Below, piece by piece: positions 1-6,709 of a stretch of DNA of 10,624 bases (the stretch's first letter is position 1; the number at the start of each line of letters is the position of its first letter). A program made the translations under genes and the position numbers. This stretch comes from Leptolyngbyaceae cyanobacterium CSSed165cm_216. GTDB lineage: Bacteria; Cyanobacteriota; Cyanobacteriia; Phormidesmidales; Phormidesmidaceae. The notes beneath the pieces were generated by a model. That model did no database searches. It saw only the letters and a list, made by a program, of their open reading frames with translations, and was not told the DNA's origin. Location: contig SLIY01000095.1 of the NCBI GenBank assembly GCA_007135385.1, positions 1 to 10,624 of the forward strand, written 5' to 3'.

Positions 1-2
1 CC

Positions 3-2237
3 CCTAACACCCCGACCCCCGGCCCCCTGACCCCTGACACCCAACACCCGACACCTAACACCCCATCCCTGGCCCAAACCACCGATGACCTACCCGAGGT
101 AGAATTTGCCCCCAGCGGCACCCTGCGAATTACCGTCACCGGCACCCGCAACCCCCGCGATGTCGACGCCCTGCCCGCCACCGTCACCGTCTTCGATTTG
201 GAAGACCTTGAATTTAACCAGGTACAAGACCTGCGAGACCTGCTACGCTACGAGCCCGGCGTCTCTACCCGCAACAACCTGCGCTTTGGGCTTCAGGATG
301 TCAACATTCGCGGCATCGAAGGTAATCGCATTCTGTTTCAACTTGACGGTATTCGCCTACCGGAACAATTCCAGTTCGGCCAGTTCAACCTAGGACGTGG
401 CGACTACGTCGATTTCAATACCCTCCAGGCCGTAGAAGTGCTTCGTGGTCCTGCCTCTACCCTCTATGGCAGTGATGCCCTAGGCGGCGTGGTCAGCTTT
501 CGCTCCCTAAGACCCGACGATTTGCTAGCCCCTGGACAGACCTTTGCCGCCCAACTACGCCCCAACTACACCAGTGAAGACGGCGGCTTTAACACCGCCG
601 TACGACTAGCAGGCCGCTTTGAAGATCTAGAGGGTGTCTTTGTCTTCAGTCGCCAGGATGCTCGCGAAACCCAGGTGCGGGCGGCTTCAGAATTTATCAA
701 CCCGCAAACTCGGGATGGCACCACGTTCTTTGGCAACCTGGTTTATTGGCTCAACGACTCCAGCCACATCAGCTTGCTGGGGGAAAGCCTCGATCGCAAC
801 TCCCGCATCAACCGCAACACCACCATCCCCGACTCCAGCACGTCCTTCGTTGGTGGCGTAGTTGATGAAGTCGAAGACATCAGCACCAATCGCTGGCGAG
901 TCGGCCTCAGCTACGAGTACGATGACCCCCAAAATGACTCCTGGCTACAATTTGCCCGTGCCCAAGTGTACTACCAGGATAGCCGCATCGGTGAAGCCAT
1001 CACTCGCAACATTCTTCAGGGCGGTACTCCCTTTCTGCGGCGAGATAACAACAGCTTCGACAGCGAGATTCTGGGGGGCGAAGTGCAACTGCGCAGTGAT
1101 TTCACGACGGGATCGCTCTCTCACCAACTCACCTACGGACTAGATCTTTCCAACACGTTCAACTCTCGGCTGCGGGATGGCTTACAAACTAATCTCACAA
1201 CCGGCACCTCTACTAACGTCATTGGCCCCAACACTTTTCCAGTCAAAGATTTTCCCGACGGCGATACCCTGCGAATTGGAGCTTATCTACAGGACGAAAT
1301 CCGCTTCGGAAACTTTGAAATCATCGCTGGACTGCGCTTCGACTACTACGACTTGTCCCTGCGCGAGGACGAAATTTTTGGCCGAGCAGGAGCTGAAGGG
1401 GCAGATTTTAGTTCCTCATCCCTGTCGCCCCGGTTGGCAGTGCTCTACAACATTACCCCGGAAATGTCGGTCTATGGTCAGTATGCTCGGGGGTTCCGCG
1501 CCCCCCTGTACAGCGAAATTAGCAGCGGCTTTACCAACACCACCAGCCCTTTCTTTAAGTATCGAACCATTTCCAACCCCGATCTAGAACCAGAGACAAG
1601 CAACAGCTACGAAATTGGCTGGCGAGGCCGGTTTGACCAATTCGACCTGCGCATTACCGGCTTTTACAACACCTACAACAACTTCATCGAAACCCTGCAA
1701 CCTGCAGGTACGGAACTATTAACTCCTCCCTTTGTGGGCACGCCAGTCGTCAATTTGTTCCAGTCGCAAAATATCACCAATGCCCGCATCTACGGCTTCG
1801 AGCTAGCCGGGGAATATCGATTTAGCCCTGATCCCGACGGCTTTAGTCTGACGGCTGCTCTGGGGTTTGCCCAGGGAGATGACCTCTCTGCCAATCAGCC
1901 CTTGCGCAGTGTTGATCCGTTTCAGGGGGTGGTAGGGTTACGCTATCGAGCGCCTGAGAACCTCTGGCGAGCCGAACTGATCGGTACCTTCGTGGGCACA
2001 GCCCGTGTTCCCGAAGGTACCACCACCTTTGTTCCGCCAGCCTATGCGGTGGTGGATTTAATCGGGGCTTACAACATTCGGCCCAATCTGGGGATTAACC
2101 TGGGCCTTTATAACCTACTTAACAGCCGTTATTTCATCTATAACGATGTGCGGGCTGTACCGGCTACAGCTCCAGATATTGACCGTTTTTCTCAACCGGG
2201 TATTAGTGTGCGCCTAGGGGTGAGTTATGACTTTTAA
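3..2237 (+). CDS. TonB-dependent outer-membrane receptor, heme/hemoglobin-receptor-like (5' end missing)
   Basis: This is an outer-membrane beta-barrel that would take up a metal chelate (heme, siderophore or similar) using TonB energy. The frame is open from base 3 without a usable ATG, GTG or TTG before a TTG at 198, which lies inside the plug domain, so the gene starts left of the window; 744 residues are visible. A TonB-box-like ITVTGTR is encoded at 129-149. The plug follows (LRDLLRYEPGV, then VLRGPASTLYGSDALGGVVSF), then the barrel, with FRAP at 1494-1505 and NPDL at 1575-1586. It ends in a beta strand closing with Tyr-Asp-Phe, the usual outer-membrane insertion signal. The barrel resembles the hemoglobin/transferrin/lactoferrin receptor family, but no His lies between FRAP and NPDL, so the substrate is uncertain. 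The extreme N-terminus reads through a heptanucleotide repeat. A binding-protein gene follows on the same strand. Confidence 0.93.
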   Translation, partial: PNTPTPGPLTPDTQHPTPNTPSLAQTTDDLPEVEFAPSGTLRITVTGTRNPRDVDALPATVTVFDLEDLEFNQVQDLRDLLRYEPGVSTRNNLRFGLQDVNIRGIEGNRILFQLDGIRLPEQFQFGQFNLGRGDYVDFNTLQAVEVLRGPASTLYGSDALGGVVSFRSLRPDDLLAPGQTFAAQLRPNYTSEDGGFNTAVRLAGRFEDLEGVFVFSRQDARETQVRAASEFINPQTRDGTTFFGNLVYWLNDSSHISLLGESLDRNSRINRNTTIPDSSTSFVGGVVDEVEDISTNRWRVGLSYEYDDPQNDSWLQFARAQVYYQDSRIGEAITRNILQGGTPFLRRDNNSFDSEILGGEVQLRSDFTTGSLSHQLTYGLDLSNTFNSRLRDGLQTNLTTGTSTNVIGPNTFPVKDFPDGDTLRIGAYLQDEIRFGNFEIIAGLRFDYYDLSLREDEIFGRAGAEGADFSSSSLSPRLAVLYNITPEMSVYGQYARGFRAPLYSEISSGFTNTTSPFFKYRTISNPDLEPETSNSYEIGWRGRFDQFDLRITGFYNTYNNFIETLQPAGTELLTPPFVGTPVVNLFQSQNITNARIYGFELAGEYRFSPDPDGFSLTAALGFAQGDDLSANQPLRSVDPFQGVVGLRYRAPENLWRAELIGTFVGTARVPEGTTTFVPPAYAVVDLIGAYNIRPNLGINLGLYNLLNSRYFIYNDVRAVPATAPDIDRFSQPGISVRLGVSYDF
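12..67 (+). repeat. Heptanucleotide tandem repeat at the receptor 5' end
   Basis: About eight degenerate 7-base units can be laid end to end: ccgaccc, ccggccc, cctgacc, cctgaca, cccaaca, cccgaca, cctaaca, ccccatc. The receptor reading frame stays open across them and would encode a Pro/Thr/Asn-rich stretch just before SLAQTTDD, which looks like the end of a signal peptide or the start of the mature protein. Both other forward frames hit stops within the repeat (TAA at 5-7, TGA at 28-30). Whether the repeat is translated cannot be settled because the start codon is outside the window. Confidence 0.75.
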
Positions 2238-2295
2238 AACAGGAATTGGTCTGCCTCTACGCCATTCACCCCCTGCACAGCCGCACTGCGGTGCG

Positions 2296-2350
2296 TCCCC
2301 ACCTCCCCACCTCCCCATCTCCCCACTCCCCCATCTCCCCCATTTCCCCA
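2296..2350 (+). repeat. C-rich octanucleotide tandem repeat before the binding-protein gene
   Basis: Roughly seven imperfect copies of an 8-base unit close to CTCCCCAY lie between the receptor stop and the binding-protein start. The single A of each unit recurs at 2301, 2309, 2317, 2325, 2333, 2342 and 2350, so the period is 8 with one 9. The tract is nearly free of G on this strand and continues less regularly to the ATG at 2374. Confidence 0.8.
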
Positions 2351-2373
2351 CCGTCCCATACCCCCATCCACCC

Positions 2374-3225
2374 ATGAAACTCTTCCTCCCCTTCCTCCTC
2401 CTCCCCCTCGCCGCCTGTAATGGTCAGAATTCTCCCCTGGCAGGAGCCTCTGCTGACCAGGGGGACGCCACCGCCGATCGCATCGTCGCCCTCACCTCCC
2501 TCAGTGCCGATCTGGTGCATACCCTGGATGGTGATGCGCTGGTGGGCATTCCCGGTAACGAACTACTGCACCAGGATGATCGCTTCGCTGGGCTACCCAC
2601 CGTCAGCGAAGGGCGCACCGAGCCAGATCTAGAGCAAATTGTCGCCCTGGAACCGACCCTGGTGATTGGTGCCGCTGGGTTTCACGATCGCACCTTGCAA
2701 CGCCTCAAGGAACTGGGTACCCCCACCCTCACCACCGAGGTCAACAGCTGGGCCGACCTACGAGCCTTAACCGAATCCCTCGCCACTACGGTGGCGGCTG
2801 ACCCCCAACCGCTATTAGAACGCTACGACGCCTGCCTGGCCCAAGCCCCAGCTACTAGCCCTACAACCCTAGTCCTGGTCAGCCGCCAGCCCTTACTGAC
2901 CCCCAACCGTAATAGCTGGGCCGGGGACTTTCTCACCCAATTCAAGATTGATAACGTCGCCGCCAATCTCCAGGGCGACAGCCCCTTCGAGGGCTACATC
3001 ACCCTGCCTGAAGAAAAAGTGCTAAGCGCCGACCCTGAGGTTTTACTGGTGGTCGATGCCGGGGAAAACTTGCTTGACCAGCTTAAGGGAGAGCCGTTCT
3101 GGAGCCAGCTCAAGGCCACCCAGCAAGATCAGGTACATAGCTTTGACTACTTTGGCTTGGTCAACCCAGGCAGCATCGCTAGTATCGAACAGACCTGTCG
3201 TCAACTGGGCGTTCTGGTGGAATAG
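2374..3225 (+). CDS. ABC transporter substrate-binding lipoprotein, iron-siderophore/heme/cobalamin (BtuF-like) family
   Basis: This is a periplasm-side binding protein of the helical-backbone metal-chelate family (Fe-siderophore, heme or vitamin B12), which would hand substrate from the receptor encoded upstream to an inner-membrane ABC importer. From ATG 2374 it has 283 residues, normal for the family. It opens with a lipoprotein signal peptide (Lys2, hydrophobic run, lipobox LAAC with Cys15). The N-lobe starts with RIVALTSLSADLVHTL (36-51), followed by LEQIVALEPTLVIGA (86-100) and, in the C-lobe, SWAGDFL and NVAANL before PEVLLVV. The frame is also open back to ATG 2227, overlapping the receptor stop, but that start would place 49 Pro/His-rich residues ahead of a perfect lipobox, so 2374 is preferred. 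Substrate cannot be assigned. No permease or ATPase gene follows; the next gene is convergent. Confidence 0.9.
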   Translation: MKLFLPFLLLPLAACNGQNSPLAGASADQGDATADRIVALTSLSADLVHTLDGDALVGIPGNELLHQDDRFAGLPTVSEGRTEPDLEQIVALEPTLVIGAAGFHDRTLQRLKELGTPTLTTEVNSWADLRALTESLATTVAADPQPLLERYDACLAQAPATSPTTLVLVSRQPLLTPNRNSWAGDFLTQFKIDNVAANLQGDSPFEGYITLPEEKVLSADPEVLLVVDAGENLLDQLKGEPFWSQLKATQQDQVHSFDYFGLVNPGSIASIEQTCRQLGVLVE

Positions 3226-3285
3226 CTGGTGATAGGTGGACCTCAGTCGTCTGTAAGACAGCCTGACAGAGGATGTAGCTTGCTT

Positions 3286-3317
3286 GCCGTTCTACGCACT
3301 AGCCGTTCTAGGCACGC
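3286..3317. repeat. Two-copy 16-base direct repeat between convergent genes
   Basis: GCCGTTCTACGCAC at 3286-3299 is repeated as GCCGTTCTAGGCAC at 3302-3315, with one mismatch and a spacing of exactly 16 bases. It lies in the 96-base gap between the binding-protein stop and the dacB stop. That gap has no strong GC hairpin followed by a T run, so I see no clear terminator in it. Confidence 0.6.
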
Positions 3318-3321
3318 TTGG

Positions 3322-4686
3322 TCACCCATCTTGCCCTAGGTCTGGGGCAAGCACAATGTTGCGATCGGGGTCGCCATAGCGAAAGTCCCCCTGCTGCATC
3401 CGCACCTTTGTCCGCATCTCTGGTGGGGCATCGGCCACCCCCCAGTGGGCCTGGATCGCCTGTAAGAGATGGTCTTGCTGTACCCGCAGGCCACTTAAAT
3501 CCCAGCCACGGTTGATGATGGCAAACCACACCGGCCCCTTTTCAGCGGTGGGCACCATCCCTGACAGGGCACTGACCTCGGCTAGGGTACCAGTTTTGAC
3601 GGCCGCTGTTTGAGGAATACGGCGATCGATCAGGGTGCCCACGTCTTCCCCCGCCACCGGCAGCACGTCCGCCACCGAAAGTCCATGGGGAGCCAGCGCT
3701 TGTTGCAGGGCCACGGTCAGTGCCACCGCTACCCGGGCCGACATTTGGTTGGCGGTGCCTAACCCCGACCCGTTAATCACGTTGATTTCCCCAGGGGGCA
3801 GGTCCGCCGCTGTGGCGGCGGTGTCGATCACCACTCTGGGGCCGCCCACCAGATCGGCCACCATATCTGACATGACGTTATTGCTGTAAATATTCATGGC
3901 CTTCAAAATCCCCACCAGGGGCAGCGACTGGTGGCGCACCACCCACACCGGATCGGGGGTTGCCCCCACCGGCACCCGGCGCACCGTTCCGTCAATCTGG
4001 ATCGTCGGCTGGGGGGTATCTGGGGGCAGATTCCCGTGGGCCTGCCGGGCTGAGGTTGGCCAGGTAGCGGTAGACATCACTTGCTTGAGGGCGGCGACCG
4101 AGTCGTTGGGGTCTGACTGAAAGTTCATCGTGAAGGGGCCAGTGACTCGCAAATCCCCCGTTACTCGCTGGATACCAAGCGCTTGCAGACGATTGGCCAG
4201 TACAATTCCCTCCTCCCACACAAACAGGGGGTCGCCGCTGCCCTGCACCACCAGGTCGCCATTCAGCACGCCATTCTCCAGGGTGCCGTCAATGCCCACT
4301 AGGGTATCGAAACGGTGGTCCATGGGCCAGGTATGAAGGGCGGCCAGGGTGGTGGCCAGTTTGGTCAGGGAGGCGGCAGACATGGGTACGTTGCCCTGGT
4401 GCTGGGCAATGGCGCTATTGCCCGTCTGAATCCAAACCCCTTGATCGGGCATAGACCATCCCTGTTGCTGCAACCCGGCTAAATACTGGGCCAAGATCGC
4501 CTCGATTGCGGGATCATTAGCCAGCCCGGCCATCCATGGGGATTGCCAGTTGGCCTGGAGGGAGGCTGTACCGAGACCCGAGGGCTGTAGGGGTTTAGGG
4601 GTATCTACTCCCAGCAGTATGGAGAATAGACCTAGGGGCATGGCCAGTAGGGGTAATAGGGCTAAGCGCACAAGCGTATCCTCCAC
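3322..4686 (-). CDS. dacB: D-alanyl-D-alanine carboxypeptidase/endopeptidase, PBP4 type (peptidase family S13)
   Basis: This is a class C penicillin-binding protein that cleaves D-Ala-D-Ala ends or cross-bridges of peptidoglycan in the periplasm, for wall remodelling. It has 454 residues, the usual size for the family. All three active-site motifs are present in order: SLTK (Ser106 nucleophile, Lys109), SNN (268-270) and KTG (364-366). The non-catalytic insertion lies between the first two, as in PBP4. The start is a GTG at 4684-4686, chosen because it alone keeps the complete hydrophobic N-terminus (residues 5-25), a signal peptide or membrane anchor; an ATG 14 codons in would cut it. No Shine-Dalgarno sequence is visible. 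It is encoded alone, tail-to-tail with the uptake genes, and a G-rich repeat (C-rich on its own strand) lies about 60 bases upstream of its start. Confidence 0.94.
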   Translation of the reverse strand: MEDTLVRLALLPLLAMPLGLFSILLGVDTPKPLQPSGLGTASLQANWQSPWMAGLANDPAIEAILAQYLAGLQQQGWSMPDQGVWIQTGNSAIAQHQGNVPMSAASLTKLATTLAALHTWPMDHRFDTLVGIDGTLENGVLNGDLVVQGSGDPLFVWEEGIVLANRLQALGIQRVTGDLRVTGPFTMNFQSDPNDSVAALKQVMSTATWPTSARQAHGNLPPDTPQPTIQIDGTVRRVPVGATPDPVWVVRHQSLPLVGILKAMNIYSNNVMSDMVADLVGGPRVVIDTAATAADLPPGEINVINGSGLGTANQMSARVAVALTVALQQALAPHGLSVADVLPVAGEDVGTLIDRRIPQTAAVKTGTLAEVSALSGMVPTAEKGPVWFAIINRGWDLSGLRVQQDHLLQAIQAHWGVADAPPEMRTKVRMQQGDFRYGDPDRNIVLAPDLGQDG

Positions 4687-4744
4687 GGGGGGCCGATGGG
4701 TGGGCTAGGAAGTAGTTTAGCGAAAAGTTATGGGTCTGAGGCAG

Positions 4745-4788
4745 GGTGGGGAGGTGGAGAGTGGAGGGGTGGAGGGGTGGGGAGATGG
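4745..4788 (-). repeat. G-rich (C-rich on the sense strand) ~8-base tandem repeat upstream of dacB
   Basis: About five to six imperfect units close to GGTGGAGG recur, with the T at 4747, 4755, 4762, 4770, 4778 and 4786 (period 8, once 7). The tract grades into looser G/T-rich sequence up to about 4805. Read on the minus strand it is CTCCAC/CTCCCCAC-like, that is, the same kind of tract as the one in front of the binding-protein gene and in the same orientation relative to the following gene. Confidence 0.7.
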
Positions 4789-4855
4789 TGATGGGGTAGG
4801 GGTAGACCTGGGTGTCTGCCCTGGCGGGGGATGGGGCATCCTTTCCCCCACCGCA

Positions 4856-5161
4856 TCAGCTAAACACATCCAGGTCTTCGGGCTGGTGGACGGAGCCGAG
4901 GTGGGGGAAGGCGGCAGTGACTTGATCGGGCGATCGCACAATCAAGTCCAGTAGTTCATATTCGTCGATGGAACGGCCCGTCTGGGCTGCGAGTCGGTGG
5001 GCATAAAACCGTACCTGGGCCATAATCCGGGGTTCGGCCTGGCGCAGGTACATACACAAACAAGCCCGAGCCTGGGCCTCTGGATCGCGCCCCAAAAAGT
5101 AGGCCAGGGCGGTTAGCAGGTGGCTTTCATACTCGGGCAGGGTGGGGGGTAGGTCAGACAT
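4856..5161 (-). CDS. Hypothetical protein, 101 aa, probably co-transcribed with the NADH dehydrogenase
   Basis: I do not recognise this protein. It begins MSDLPPTLPEYE and has 101 residues, with no signal peptide or membrane segment. It looks mostly alpha-helical (LLTALAYFLG, ARACLCMYLR, RIMAQVRFYAHRLAAQ, YELLDLIV) and ends in a short acidic tail. Two Cys sit close together (CLC, about residues 34-36), too few for an obvious metal site. Its ATG at 5159-5161 is only 8 bases after the stop of the type II NADH dehydrogenase gene, so shared transcription is likely. Coding character is good: the frame is uninterrupted and ordinary in amino-acid composition, while the overlapping opposite frames give Gly/Val repeats. 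It is probably a cytoplasmic protein conserved in related cyanobacteria, which is a guess from its context. Confidence 0.72.
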   Translation of the reverse strand: MSDLPPTLPEYESHLLTALAYFLGRDPEAQARACLCMYLRQAEPRIMAQVRFYAHRLAAQTGRSIDEYELLDLIVRSPDQVTAAFPHLGSVHQPEDLDVFS

Positions 5162-5169
5162 GGGAAACG

Positions 5170-6522
5170 TCAGGATCCAGTGGTCAGCTTTTGCTCGGTA
5201 ATCAGCCGGGCTCCCTGCTTGCGAGTCAGGTAATTAGAGGCCCACTGCACCATCACCATCAGTTTATTGTCAAACTCAATCAAAAAGAAAATATGGACAA
5301 ACAGCCACACAAACCAGGCCGGGAAGCCGGTGAGCTTAGTCCAGGGCAGGCTAACCACCGCCGAATGCCGCCCAATCACCGCCAAGGTACCGCCATCTTT
5401 ATAGATAAAGGGAACCTCGTCCCCAGGGATTTCAGAACCTTGGGATAGCCGCTTTTGAATCAGCTTGGCCACATACTTGCCTTCCTGCACCGCTACGGGG
5501 GCAACACCGGGCAAGGGGCGCTCCCCCTGGTGGGCAAAATGGGCCAGGTCGCCAATCACAAAAATATTGGGATGGCTAGGTAGGCTCAAATCTGGGGCGA
5601 CCATAACCCGGCCCGAGCGATCGCGCTCTTCCCCGGTGCGATCGGCCAAAATGCCTCCCATGCCTGGATCGCGCACCCCAGCAGCCCACAATACTGTCGC
5701 CGCCTGCAAGGTGGTGACCCCATCCCCTTCCTGGAGGGTGACCTGGTTGCCCTGAATATCGGTAACCAGGGTCTTGGTCAGCACCTGCACCCCCATCCTT
5801 TCCAGGTCTTGCTGGGCCCGGGCCGAGAGTTCGAGGGGAAAGGGGGGCAGCACCCGATCCATACCTTCCACCAAAATCACCCGAGTGACGGTGGTATCAA
5901 TATCGCGAAAGTCGGGCTTCAGGGTATGGTAAGCCAGTTCGGCCAAGGAGCCAGCCAATTCCACCCCAGTAGGGCCACCACCGACAATCACAAAGGTCAG
6001 CAGCGCCTGCCGCAGCTCAGGGTTATCGGTATTTTCGGCGGCTTCAAAGGCGTCAAAGATTCGCCGCCGCATTTCCAGCGCATCTTCTACGGTCTTAAGG
6101 CCCGGGGCAATGGTGGCCCAGTCATCGCGACCAAAGTAAAAGTGACTCATGCCCGTAGCCACAATCAGGCTGTCGTAGGGCAGGGTGCGGCCATCTTTCA
6201 GGGTAATCACTTGGCTGTCGGGGTCCACGTCGGTGACCTCCCCCATCAGCACTTTGGTATTTTTTTGCTGGCTCAGTACCCCCCGCAGCGGCGAGGCAAT
6301 GTCCCCAGGGGAAAGCCCACCGGTGGCCACCTGATACAACAAAGGCTGAAACAGGTGAAAGTTGCGCTTGTCGATCAGGGTGACTTCGACATCATGCGCC
6401 CGACCCAATTGCTGGGCCGCATAGAGGCCACCGAACCCGCCTCCCACAATCACCACTTGGTGAGGACCGGCCTTGACAGCAACCGGGGCCGTCGCCGAAG
6501 AAGGTTGTTCTATTGTTTGCAT
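5170..6522 (-). CDS. ndh: Type II NADH:quinone oxidoreductase (NDH-2, FAD-dependent)
   Basis: This single-subunit, non-proton-pumping dehydrogenase passes electrons from NAD(P)H through FAD to membrane quinone. From ATG 6522 it has 450 residues. The first Rossmann fold binds FAD (VIVGGGFGG, 24-32; Asp51 at the end of the second strand). Next is the NDH-2 signature HLFQPLLYQVATG (56-68). The second Rossmann fold binds NADH (VIVGGGPTG, 178-186); Glu219 at the end of its second strand suggests preference for NADH over NADPH. Then come VIGD (322-325) and APVAVQEGKY (341-350). The C-terminus has an aromatic hydrophobic segment (about 401-427) for membrane attachment. A TTG at 6537 is an in-frame alternative; ATG is preferred. 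Cyanobacteria carry several paralogues (NdbA, NdbB, NdbC), and one, NdbB, has been linked to phylloquinone synthesis; I cannot say which this is. The leader holds a switch-like hairpin. Confidence 0.93.
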   Translation of the reverse strand: MQTIEQPSSATAPVAVKAGPHQVVIVGGGFGGLYAAQQLGRAHDVEVTLIDKRNFHLFQPLLYQVATGGLSPGDIASPLRGVLSQQKNTKVLMGEVTDVDPDSQVITLKDGRTLPYDSLIVATGMSHFYFGRDDWATIAPGLKTVEDALEMRRRIFDAFEAAENTDNPELRQALLTFVIVGGGPTGVELAGSLAELAYHTLKPDFRDIDTTVTRVILVEGMDRVLPPFPLELSARAQQDLERMGVQVLTKTLVTDIQGNQVTLQEGDGVTTLQAATVLWAAGVRDPGMGGILADRTGEERDRSGRVMVAPDLSLPSHPNIFVIGDLAHFAHQGERPLPGVAPVAVQEGKYVAKLIQKRLSQGSEIPGDEVPFIYKDGGTLAVIGRHSAVVSLPWTKLTGFPAWFVWLFVHIFFLIEFDNKLMVMVQWASNYLTRKQGARLITEQKLTTGS

Positions 6523-6554
6523 GGGAAAAAAACGCAACGGCTGTGATTTGGTTA

Positions 6555-6598
6555 TAGGGCAAAGTCCTCAACAAGACTGTGCCCTACGCTATAAGGGC
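6555..6598 (-). promoter_or_regulatory. Alternative hairpins in the leader of the NADH dehydrogenase gene
   Basis: On the minus strand three short arms occur in order: GCCCT (6598-6594), TAGGGCA (6586-6580) and TGCCCTA (6561-6555). The second and third pair perfectly over 7 bp; after one A/G mismatch, four more pairs follow around an 8-base loop. The first arm can instead pair with the second over 5 bp. The two stems exclude each other. The structure ends 32 bases before the ATG at 6522, and a run of seven T (6532-6526) lies between. It could control expression, or simply be a stable stem. No known riboswitch class is recognised. Confidence 0.45.
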
Positions 6599-6709
6599 TA
6601 TTTCTGAATGAAAAACCAGCGGTATAACCAGGACCGCGATCGCCGACCAGCAATGGCGTTATGCACCAAAACCGCATCAGTCTATCAGGACAGGGAAACC
6701 GATTCCACC

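Noticed and set aside
4717..4954. Overlapping frames of 74 codons on both strands across the G-rich repeat
   Set aside because: Their translations are repeats of Gly/Val or Pro/Ser/Thr produced by the tandem repeat, and they overlap the better-supported 101-residue gene.
5809..6546. 245-codon + strand frame opposite the NADH dehydrogenase
   Set aside because: It lies opposite a strongly supported coding sequence with all expected motifs. Its translation is rich in Gly, His and Gln without any recognisable domain, as expected for an antisense frame in GC-rich DNA.
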